Shown one piece after another: positions 57,307-64,000 of a DNA stretch of 64,000 nucleotides. A program made the translations under genes and the position numbers. A model generated the notes under the pieces. It did no database searches, was not told the DNA's origin, and saw nothing but the letters and a program-made list of their open reading frames with translations. The first letter of the stretch is position 1; the number at the start of each line of letters is the position of its first letter. The stretch comes from Thermodesulfovibrionia bacterium. Lineage in GTDB: Bacteria > Nitrospirota > Thermodesulfovibrionia > UBA6902. The stretch spans positions 62,001 to 126,000 of the forward strand of contig JAUSMY010000010.1 of NCBI GenBank assembly GCA_030646035.1, in the 5' to 3' direction.

Positions 57307-57451
57307 ATATGAACAGATTGTATTTTAATATATTACCGGCAATATTACTATTTAATACCAATATGGTTAAATATATTCTTAGTGATGATTAAATAAGTTT
57401 AGAATCCATCCCGGCAATAGTCACCACATTACTAATGGCAGAAATATAGTT

Positions 57452-57466
57452 AGCTAACGTATAATA
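57452..57466 (+). promoter_or_regulatory. Possible -10 region shared with the 29.9 kb promoter
   Basis: AGCTAACGTATAATA occurs here on the plus strand and at 29923-29909 on the minus strand, each time inside a divergent intergenic region with TATAAT about 115-170 bases from a gene start. The -35 region here is poor. Confidence 0.28.
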
Positions 57467-57579
57467 GATAATACAACTGTGACAATCTCAATCAAAAAAA
57501 TAGTTCTTAATAGTACCTAATAATTATCTGATAATAAATATGCGTATTCATTTTTTAACCATTATAAACTAGTTGTAAT

Positions 57580-58317
57580 ATGATTAATATGTATCCAGAT
57601 AAGATAAAAAAATGCAGTAGCATTTCATTGTTTTTTCCTGCTTATAATGAAGAGGCAAATATTGCCAAGAGCATTAACCAAGCACTTACAATTTTACCTC
57701 AGTTTGCTGAACAATATGAAATTATTGTTGTAGATGATGGCAGCAAAGATAAAACAGCTGAAATAGTTCAACAAGTAGCATCAAAACATCCCCAGGTCAG
57801 ACTTATTCAGCACGATACAAACGTTGGATACGGAGGGGCGGTCAAATCAGGCATCTATGGATCCAGGTTCGACCTTATATTCCTATGTGATGCTGACCTG
57901 CAATTCGATCTTACAGAGATGCCAAGAATGTTGGAGTGGATAAATGAATATGATTTAGTGGTTGGTTACAGGGTAAAGCGCAAGGATCCTTTCCATAGAC
58001 GCGTCAATGCGTTATGCTGGCACTTGTTGATACATATTTTACTAAGTCTTAAGGTGAAAGATATTGATTGCGCATTTAAATTATTCCGCAAATCAATTTT
58101 TCAAAACATGAAACTTTCTTCAAATGGTGCAATGGTGAGCACTGAAATACTTGCACAGGCAAGATCATTTGGCTACAAAATAAAAGAGATTCCTGTCAGC
58201 CATTATCCCAGGTTAGAAGGGGAACAATCCGGCGCAAATCCCAAAGTGGTCTTTAAGGCTTTCCGTGATCTTTTTAAATTTTACAGAGAAATGAAAAAGT
58301 CAGGGAAAAATCATTAA
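57580..58317 (+). CDS. GT2 family glycosyltransferase, DPM1/polyprenyl-phosphate type
   Basis: A 245-residue GT-A enzyme without the C-terminal membrane pair of GtrB. It has LFFPAYNEEANIAKSI, VVDDGSKDKTAEIV, the Gly-rich VGYGGAVKSGI and the metal motif LCDADLQFDL, all typical of polyprenyl-phosphate glucose or mannose synthases. It stands as a single plus-strand gene between two minus-strand runs. It could supply the lipid-linked donor for the multi-pass transferases in the island. The ATG at 57580 is used; a second ATG follows nine bases later. Confidence 0.84.
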   Translation: MINMYPDKIKKCSSISLFFPAYNEEANIAKSINQALTILPQFAEQYEIIVVDDGSKDKTAEIVQQVASKHPQVRLIQHDTNVGYGGAVKSGIYGSRFDLIFLCDADLQFDLTEMPRMLEWINEYDLVVGYRVKRKDPFHRRVNALCWHLLIHILLSLKVKDIDCAFKLFRKSIFQNMKLSSNGAMVSTEILAQARSFGYKIKEIPVSHYPRLEGEQSGANPKVVFKAFRDLFKFYREMKKSGKNH

Positions 58318-58400
58318 ACTGAATTAATAGCTTAGTGCTAACAGACACCAGATGACTTTAGTGAAGATTGTTTTTTTAATAAATCTTAAATAATACCCGC

Positions 58401-59168
58401 TTAAATCAACTTTAGCAGAGAAGAATATTCAATATACCTCCCCTTTATATAAGTATCTGCACCAATACATTCAGTTTCCAATCCAGGGTGTGTTACTATT
58501 TCAGCATCCTCATCTTTAAGCTTAGTTAACAAATCCATTAATAACCCTGAATAATTACCTCTCAAAGCTAAGGGCATTAGGAAAAGATTATTACTGTAAT
58601 GGATTTCGGATTTATCCAACTTCATTTTCATCAATACACCTAAAGAATACAGTAAAATCATCTTCGGTATCTGCGCTAAAAAACCATGCCTAATCAATGA
58701 ACGTAAATAATACAGGTAATACTTCCTTTCCATTGTAAGACAGCGTATAGATTTTATGCCATTATTCTTTGCATAAAATATCAACGCATTAAGTATTCTG
58801 GGAACTATATGAACATGTTTATGAGTATCCAGATATAAAACCTTAATGCCTTTTGATTTCAGCAGATCATGCTGATACTTGATCACGTCTATCATATGCC
58901 CAGCTTTAAATTTATTTATGAATATAAAAAAAAGCAGCCTAATAAGGCTGATTTGTGGTGGGGTACTAATTATAGCGCCTTTCATCGGAACTGCAAAATC
59001 GATATGCAGTCCTGTTTCTGCTTTTTCTATATCAGTCGGTACATACGTACAAATATCACTTGCCATGACACTTGTTTTAGAAATAATATTCCTGCTAATA
59101 AGGTCGGAAATAGCGTTATTAATTTCAAGAGACATGCCGTAATCATCAGCAATAATTCTAACACCCAT
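58401..59168 (-). CDS. YdjC/ChbG/HpnK-family carbohydrate deacetylase
   Basis: A 255-residue protein with the YdjC-type fold. Metal and catalytic residues appear in RIIADDYGMS (Asp pair), GLHIDF and LDTHKHVHIVP (His cluster), the standard set for members that remove N-acetyl groups from amino sugars. HpnK of hopanoid clusters belongs to the same family. The gene lies five bases after a GT2 gene and at the end of the run that includes the carrier-protein and MBOAT genes, so it may free an amine on a lipid-linked sugar. That order of events is inference. Confidence 0.85.
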   Translation of the reverse strand: MGVRIIADDYGMSLEINNAISDLISRNIISKTSVMASDICTYVPTDIEKAETGLHIDFAVPMKGAIISTPPQISLIRLLFFIFINKFKAGHMIDVIKYQHDLLKSKGIKVLYLDTHKHVHIVPRILNALIFYAKNNGIKSIRCLTMERKYYLYYLRSLIRHGFLAQIPKMILLYSLGVLMKMKLDKSEIHYSNNLFLMPLALRGNYSGLLMDLLTKLKDEDAEIVTHPGLETECIGADTYIKGRYIEYSSLLKLI

Positions 59169-59173
59169 AAGTA

Positions 59174-59938
59174 CTATCTCTTATAAAACCCTAAAATACG
59201 TTTAAATAAAATCCTAAAAAGGTCAAGTGACATTATAAATATCTGCTTTACAAAGTTTACCGTACTCATCTCTTCGGCATAATTGAATTCTATGGGGATG
59301 GATGAGATATCAATGTTATTTTCCTTAGCGCAGACCAATATATCAACATCAAAAGTAAAACCTGATATTGTCATTTTACTAAAAATCAATTCCGCTGTAT
59401 CACGATCAAACCCTTTCAGACCAGCCTGAGTATCCTCTATATTTAAATTAGTAAACAAATTTATCAGCCAGTTATAGACCCTTCCTGCAGTGTGCCTTAT
59501 ATATATGTATGTGAGATTTTCTGATCTTATCTTGTAAACACTGTCCCTGCGCATTCGATTTGCAATAACTATTTTCTTCTTGCGATAAACCAAAGCATTA
59601 ACAAGGTCTTTTATATTATTAAATGAATACTGCAAATCACAATCGGTGAAGACGATATATTCTCCTTTTGCTTCTTCAAATCCCCTTTTTATGGCTAGCC
59701 CTTTGCCTACATTTTTCTCAAGGTTTAAATATTTAATCGATGAAACATCTTTCTGGTCTCTTATGAATTTCTCAACCATAGCATGCGTGCCATCGGTGCT
59801 CCCGTCATTGACAGCTATTAACTCACTAATCAAACCAGATTCAGCAATATAATTGTTAAAAAGAGACAGATTGCCATAAATGAATTTTTCAGCCTGATAT
59901 ACAGGGAGGATATATGATATTAACGGTTTATCATTCAT
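59174..59938 (-). CDS. GT2 family glycosyltransferase, DPM1-like
   Basis: A 254-residue GT-A enzyme: ISYILPVYQAEKFIYGN, VNDGSTDGTHAMV, NVGKGLAIKRGF and the acidic motif FTDCDLQYS. NIEDTQAGLKGFDRD is the usual acceptor-side block of polyprenyl-phosphate sugar synthases. No membrane pair is attached. It follows the SGNH gene by eight bases and precedes the YdjC-type deacetylase by five, so a sugar (perhaps an N-acetylated one) would be put on a lipid carrier and then deacetylated. Confidence 0.84.
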   Translation of the reverse strand: MNDKPLISYILPVYQAEKFIYGNLSLFNNYIAESGLISELIAVNDGSTDGTHAMVEKFIRDQKDVSSIKYLNLEKNVGKGLAIKRGFEEAKGEYIVFTDCDLQYSFNNIKDLVNALVYRKKKIVIANRMRRDSVYKIRSENLTYIYIRHTAGRVYNWLINLFTNLNIEDTQAGLKGFDRDTAELIFSKMTISGFTFDVDILVCAKENNIDISSIPIEFNYAEEMSTVNFVKQIFIMSLDLFRILFKRILGFYKR

Positions 59939-59946
59939 GATTATTC

Positions 59947-60993
59947 CTATTCTATCTCATTAACTTTGTTGGATAATGCCTCACTCAATACAACGGCACC
60001 TTCTGAAGTTAAATGATATATATCTTTGTACATATTGTTTTCGTTAAGGATATTTTGGGCATAAAAAACAATAAGTTCTGGATACTCTTTCTTTAAAGAG
60101 TCGAGAAATTCATCAAGCTCTTTAAAATACACATATTTTTTAAATTCATCATAAATAACCGGGGGGAAAACAGGAACGTAATATATAGGAGTTATATTAT
60201 TCTCCTTGGCAAGGTCTAAAATGGCCTTTAAGTATTTATAGGAAAAAGGGGATATTGTCAAGTTTGTGACATCATCTTTTATTGAAAACGAGTTATATTC
60301 ATCCATGAATCTTTCATTAACTCTGTCACTATTATATATTCTTTTTTCGCCAGGGTGCGGATAATATCCCTTGCCATCATAAATCTGTTTGACAACTTCA
60401 TTAATCTGGGCCTTATTGAGAAAGTTAAAAGAAAAAGGGGCTTTAATAAAATCTTTAAAACGGGCCTGATGCTTTAAGGAAGGGAATATATATTTAACAC
60501 CTTGAACTATACCGAACTCTTCTATGAATTCCCTGACATTCCCATTTTTTAAGCTTGCCAAATGATTGATTGCATCTTTGCTATAATCGGATTTAGTTAC
60601 AGGGTATGTTGTATAAGGCACAAAACCGATAACGACATATTTTGGTTTAGTTGAGTGTGCCTTAATATAGTTCTTGAAAATCAAATAATACCCTATGAGC
60701 TTCTGGTTACCGGATAAAGCAAAATTAAAACTGCGCAATCCGGTATTCTCTTCAATCACCCGTGGGATAAAACCGTTCAGGCTATGTGAATCTCCCAAGA
60801 TTAAGAGATCAAAATTATTTTCTTCTGATAGAGCAATCTCATTCTTGATCTTAAATTGTAATCCAGTCAATAATGCCATATGCGGATTGTAAAAATAATT
60901 ATCAAAGGTAAAATTGACAAGTTCCAAGAGAAGTATAAGAATCAAGGCAATTATAAATCCCTTTGGGAGTTTATTAAAATTGGAAGTAAACAA
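59947..60993 (-). CDS. SGNH/DltD-like partner of MBOAT copy 2
   Basis: A 348-residue protein with one N-terminal membrane segment and a periplasmic SGNH domain. It has LLILGDSHSLNGF (Ser69), the ALSGNQK block (Asn96) and KDIYHLTSEG giving the Asp324-x-x-His327 pair, a layout shared with DltD and with polysaccharide O-acyltransferases. The frame is open to a TTG at 61017, but only the TTG at 60993 has a plausible GGTGG ribosome binding site eight bases upstream; the start remains uncertain. It overlaps the MBOAT gene, as in the pair at 41.8 kb. With a carrier protein and amino acid ligase upstream, it could complete aminoacyl transfer to a glycan. Confidence 0.76.
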   Translation of the reverse strand: MFTSNFNKLPKGFIIALILILLLELVNFTFDNYFYNPHMALLTGLQFKIKNEIALSEENNFDLLILGDSHSLNGFIPRVIEENTGLRSFNFALSGNQKLIGYYLIFKNYIKAHSTKPKYVVIGFVPYTTYPVTKSDYSKDAINHLASLKNGNVREFIEEFGIVQGVKYIFPSLKHQARFKDFIKAPFSFNFLNKAQINEVVKQIYDGKGYYPHPGEKRIYNSDRVNERFMDEYNSFSIKDDVTNLTISPFSYKYLKAILDLAKENNITPIYYVPVFPPVIYDEFKKYVYFKELDEFLDSLKKEYPELIVFYAQNILNENNMYKDIYHLTSEGAVVLSEALSNKVNEIE

Positions 60994-62407
60994 ATTCTTT
61001 TCCACCTTCAACCCCAAAGATAATTACCAGATAAAAGCATATAAAATAGAATGTCGCCCTTGTTAAGGTATTCCATTGTAAAACAATCATCAAATCATTC
61101 TTCTTAAACTGAATACTCTCTACTATAAGTAACAATAAAGCAAAAGAGATTATCTTCCCCGCTGTTATAAAAGAGAAATCAGCCAGCCTGAAATTAAAGA
61201 TCAAACTGTTTAGCATACTGCATATTTGTGAGATCGATTCTGCCCTGAAAAGTAAAAATCCTACTGCAGTTACATGAAACATGAATACTATGCTTACAAT
61301 CAGCCAAATAATGTTTAAACCCGGGTTTCCGGTTTTCATAATCTTTGCAACTCTGGGTTGAAAAACATGATAAAGAACAAGGTGGCCTCCATAATATATC
61401 CCAAAAATAATAAAATGCCACGCAGCACCATGCCATAATCCAAGCACAAACATTGTAATCATCAACGTCACATACAATCTCATCTTCCCCTGAATATTTC
61501 TTAGACTTAAAAATAATGGAGTATATATATAATCTCTTACCCAATTGCTCAAACTTATATGCCACCGCCTCCAAAAATCTGCCACATTGGAAGAGAATAA
61601 AGGCAGGTTGAAATTATTTATCATGTCAAATCCCATGACTTTGCCAAGCCCTATTGCAATAAATGAATAGCCCGCAAAATCACAGTAAAGTTGAAATACA
61701 TAAGCATACATAGAAAGCAAAACCTCTGTGCCATTGTAAATGGCCTGTGTCGAGTATACGGGATCAACAATGCTTCCCATGTTATCTGCAATAAACATCT
61801 TTAAAAACAAACCCCAAAATATTAAAAAACTGCCTTTATAAAACTTGTCATAAGTTATTTCTCTTGGCTTAAGAATCTGAGGCAGAAGGCTGTCTGCACG
61901 GTCAATAGGACCGGATAAAAGAGACGGGAAAAATGCTACAAAAAGTGCATATTCAGGAAACTTTCTTGTCGGTTTAATCTGTTCCCAATATATGCCAATT
62001 GTGTATGTCATAGTCTTGAATGTATAAAAACTGATTCCAACAGGAAGAATTATATTGAAAAAACGAGGTTCAAAAGAAAAGCCGAGAATATTAGCAAGTG
62101 CCTGTAAGTTGTAAAAAAAGAAGTTGAAATACTTGAAGATACCCAGAATACTCAGGTTGACGATTATACTAAACAACAAAAACATTTTTTTTCTTTTAAT
62201 ATTTAACGAACTATCAATTTGAATACCACAAAAATAATCAATGGCAGTTGATGTCAGAATCAAGGATAAAAACCTCCAGTCCCATGCAGCATAAAATGCA
62301 TAGCTGGCCATAAGCAGCATCCTGTTCTGCCACTTATGGTTAAGCACAAGATATATACCAAAAACAAAGATGAAAAAGATTGCAAAATTTACGGAATTAA
62401 ATAACAT
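60974..62407 (-). CDS. MBOAT family O-acyltransferase (AlgI/DltB-like), copy 2
   Basis: A 477-residue polytopic acyltransferase close in sequence to copy 1 (40426), with shared blocks such as KWQNRMLLMASYAFYAAW. The two key histidines are H283 (FWRRWHISLSNWVRDYIY) and H326 (LGLWHGAAW). About 11 membrane segments are visible. Its operon neighbours differ from those of copy 1: a carrier protein and an amino acid:carrier-protein ligase lie directly upstream, which is the Dlt order with an unusual first enzyme. In Dlt systems DltB takes D-alanine from the carrier protein and moves it across the membrane. A run of nine G/C pairs stands 36 bases before its start codon. Confidence 0.88.
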   Translation of the reverse strand: MLFNSVNFAIFFIFVFGIYLVLNHKWQNRMLLMASYAFYAAWDWRFLSLILTSTAIDYFCGIQIDSSLNIKRKKMFLLFSIIVNLSILGIFKYFNFFFYNLQALANILGFSFEPRFFNIILPVGISFYTFKTMTYTIGIYWEQIKPTRKFPEYALFVAFFPSLLSGPIDRADSLLPQILKPREITYDKFYKGSFLIFWGLFLKMFIADNMGSIVDPVYSTQAIYNGTEVLLSMYAYVFQLYCDFAGYSFIAIGLGKVMGFDMINNFNLPLFSSNVADFWRRWHISLSNWVRDYIYTPLFLSLRNIQGKMRLYVTLMITMFVLGLWHGAAWHFIIFGIYYGGHLVLYHVFQPRVAKIMKTGNPGLNIIWLIVSIVFMFHVTAVGFLLFRAESISQICSMLNSLIFNFRLADFSFITAGKIISFALLLLIVESIQFKKNDLMIVLQWNTLTRATFYFICFYLVIIFGVEGGKEFVYFQF

Positions 62408-62442
62408 AGTAAATAGAGGAGACAGCTACTGCTTCAAAGTCT

Positions 62443-62451
62443 GGGGGGGGG
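62443..62451. repeat. Homopolymer tract of nine G (nine C on the coding strand)
   Basis: Nine consecutive G stand in the 107-base gap between the carrier-protein and MBOAT genes, 36 bases upstream of the MBOAT start, in otherwise AT-rich DNA. Such tracts are prone to length change by slipped-strand mispairing and can modulate expression of surface-modification genes. Confidence 0.8.
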
Positions 62452-62514
62452 AAATTGTTATGTCTATATATTTCAGGTAGCGTGTAAGTAGATAGTAATA
62501 AAATCACAAAGTCA

Positions 62515-62757
62515 CTAAGCACTTAAATTCACCCCATGCCGCTTAAGACTTTCCTTTATATCTCCAACATTTTTTACGCCAACTATATCCCTTGCAGTAA
62601 ATCTAATGTTATAAGCGGTCTCTAATGCTGTCACTAACAGCAGAGCATTCATAGAATCCCATGTTGCAACATTATCAGGCGAAGTTTCATCAGTGATTGT
62701 GTCTTCACCTATTTTCAACACCTCTGACAGTGTAGCATTGAACTTTTTATCTGTCAT
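62515..62757 (-). CDS. Acyl/aminoacyl carrier protein
   Basis: An 80-residue acidic helical protein of the phosphopantetheine-carrier family. The prosthetic-group site is ATWDSMNALLLV with Ser35, the usual DS followed by a hydrophobic residue at the start of helix II. The first in-frame start is a TTG at 62775, but the ATG at 62757 gives the normal ACP length and follows GGGAAGG, so it is preferred. It lies 50 bases after an amino acid:carrier-protein ligase gene and upstream of an MBOAT. The pairing indicates it carries an amino acid and is not a fatty-acid ACP. Confidence 0.88.
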   Translation of the reverse strand: MTDKKFNATLSEVLKIGEDTITDETSPDNVATWDSMNALLLVTALETAYNIRFTARDIVGVKNVGDIKESLKRHGVNLSA

Positions 62758-62807
62758 ACCTTCCCGAGTCTCCAAATTTGATTATTTAGCATGTGAGATT
62801 CTGAAGA

Positions 62808-63989
62808 TCAGGCTCCTACAAAATCAGGCCATTTTGCAGGATCTTCACCCCATCGGGCAATAAAAGCTGCCATCCAACGCTCGATCCCATATGCCAGACA
62901 GGATGTTTCAAGCTCCACACCGTCCTTATCGTATATCTTCATAGGAGTTGTAAAATGCTTGCCGTGAATATTGAAAGATACTGCCGCTGTTCTTTTACCA
63001 TCATCAATACGCAGTAAAAGCTCCAGCTTGGTAGATTGCATCATTTGAAAAGTCCTTGCAGAAGCAGCAGTGCTTACAAAGAATGGATCCGTAGCTATCT
63101 GAAGGTTTGCATCAATATCCAGTTCTGAAACCATTTCCTGAGTAAGCTCTATCCCGCGTTGCCTTGTCTTTACAACAAAATCGTGCTCACCAACAAGAAC
63201 AATCTCACGCATTGAAAATTCCCACTGCCGTAAAAGCGGAGAAAAACGAAACCCTTCATAACGATAACACTTCCCCTGCGCGGATATTACCCTTCCTCCG
63301 TCAATCCTTTCATTTTTCAGACTGCGGTAAATATTGTGACATACAAATGGCTCAAGAATAAAACCTGTAGGTTCAAGAATCCCGCAGTCTTCAGGAGCGG
63401 TAAGTTTTTTTTCTTTTGCAGTTTCAGCGAAACTCTTTATCTTTTCATAATGCGGAGGAAGACGATAACCGAAGGTGATAAGTTGCGGATGAGATGAGAA
63501 ATACCCGGTCTCAGGTATCAGATCATTGGTCATTTCAATACTGGGCAAAAACCATCCTTCCGCATTCATTTCTTGAGCTATTTTGTTTATCCTGTTAGAA
63601 AAATATATAAAGAGTCTGTTCGCAGGCCCGTGATAAGCATACTGCCCGGGGCCAAGAGTTGTCATATGAAGCTCTGTAAACGCTTTTACCGAATCATTTC
63701 CGTTATACGCAACACTTGGTCTGTGGTGCCAAAGTGGAGAGGTTTCTTCGACAAATCGAAATGATTCAATTGACATTTTAACAACTTTAGCAGCCTGATT
63801 TCTAAGGTCAGCGAGATCATCCTCAGATAAATCACCACGGACTTCAAGAACTATCGTTCCATTTACAGGATCAATTTTATTAATACCTGTTATCCCGGGA
63901 TGGCAAAATGACAGGTCTGAGTCAAGACCATCGACAACCTGCGCCGATATGCCTTTCAATATTTCTAAATTAACTGTTTCAAGTTTCAT
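62808..63989 (-). CDS. Class II synthetase-like amino acid:[carrier protein] ligase
   Basis: A 393-residue homologue of the catalytic core of atypical (methanogen-type) seryl-tRNA synthetase. Enzymes of this class activate glycine or alanine and load it on a carrier protein, not on tRNA. Motif 2 is KCYRYEG (C241, R243, E245) continuing to SPLLRQWEFSMREIV. The second zinc-type Cys is C364 in ETSCLAYGIERW, where R371 is the motif 3 Arg; a Glu near 281-285 may be the third ligand. No tRNA-binding domain is visible. The first 95 residues form an extra N-terminal region of unknown role. The start follows an in-frame TAA, so the gene is complete. The carrier-protein gene is 50 bases downstream. Confidence 0.85.
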   Translation of the reverse strand: MKLETVNLEILKGISAQVVDGLDSDLSFCHPGITGINKIDPVNGTIVLEVRGDLSEDDLADLRNQAAKVVKMSIESFRFVEETSPLWHHRPSVAYNGNDSVKAFTELHMTTLGPGQYAYHGPANRLFIYFSNRINKIAQEMNAEGWFLPSIEMTNDLIPETGYFSSHPQLITFGYRLPPHYEKIKSFAETAKEKKLTAPEDCGILEPTGFILEPFVCHNIYRSLKNERIDGGRVISAQGKCYRYEGFRFSPLLRQWEFSMREIVLVGEHDFVVKTRQRGIELTQEMVSELDIDANLQIATDPFFVSTAASARTFQMMQSTKLELLLRIDDGKRTAAVSFNIHGKHFTTPMKIYDKDGVELETSCLAYGIERWMAAFIARWGEDPAKWPDFVGA

Positions 63990-64000
63990 AACTTAAAGTT

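Noticed and set aside
58355-58385. Possible terminator between convergent genes
   Set aside because: Only a six-base AAGATT/AATCTT stem with a long loop is present, too weak to support a call.
62515-62757. Fatty-acid synthesis acyl carrier protein
   Set aside because: No fab genes are near; the neighbours are an amino acid ligase and an MBOAT.
62808-63989. Annotation as a seryl-tRNA synthetase
   Set aside because: No tRNA-binding domain is visible, and a carrier protein gene follows at once, as for carrier-protein ligases.

Overview
The window looks like a chromosomal stretch from a Gram-negative bacterium. It carries surE, a xerC-hslV-hslU block, a lipobox lipoprotein and a very large surface-glycan island. 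The housekeeping genes and the sulfite-exporter-like protein beside a universal stress protein would fit an uncultured Nitrospirota or Desulfobacterota-type organism, but the sequence alone does not settle the taxon. No rRNA, tRNA, CRISPR array, insertion sequence or phage gene was seen.

Positions 1-9.2 kb are ordinary and visibly richer in G+C. They hold a partial surE, a membrane GGDEF protein with a broken active site, an Atg22/UMF1-like MFS transporter, a TauE/SafE permease with a small membrane partner and a Usp protein, an NhaD-type antiporter, and xerC-hslV-hslU. Positions 9.4-12 kb hold one secreted lipoprotein with an unusual nested architecture, bounded downstream by a strong terminator.

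From 12 kb to the end the DNA is clearly AT-richer and nearly every gene acts in building or decorating a surface glycan. A minus-strand run (29742 down to 16007) carries three TMTC-like membrane glycosyltransferases, a GMC oxidoreductase with a small membrane partner and an SDR epimerase, an SGNH protein, a type I phosphodiesterase-like protein, a small YIDP-motif protein and a sulfatase-fold membrane protein. The middle (30-44 kb) supplies GDP-sugars (gmd, fcl, two GDP-mannose-epimerase-like proteins), GT2 enzymes, a STELLO-like glycosyltransferase, an AftB-like membrane transferase, and an MBOAT/SGNH pair with an OafA-like acyltransferase. A minus-strand operon (57306 down to 44265) joins three more sulfatase-fold proteins to DprE1- and DprE2-like enzymes, which make polyprenyl-phospho-arabinofuranose, plus a fused nucleotidyltransferase-GT2 and two multi-pass transferases.

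The right end (63989 down to 58401) is the most unusual part. A class II aminoacyl-tRNA-synthetase-like amino acid:carrier-protein ligase, a carrier protein, an MBOAT and an SGNH protein lie in Dlt-like order, followed by a GT2 and a YdjC-type deacetylase. I read this as a candidate aminoacylation system for an envelope glycan in which the usual DltA adenylation enzyme is replaced by a synthetase paralogue. No intergenic gap exceeds 300 bases; the longest are 29743-30024 and 57307-57579, both between divergent genes.
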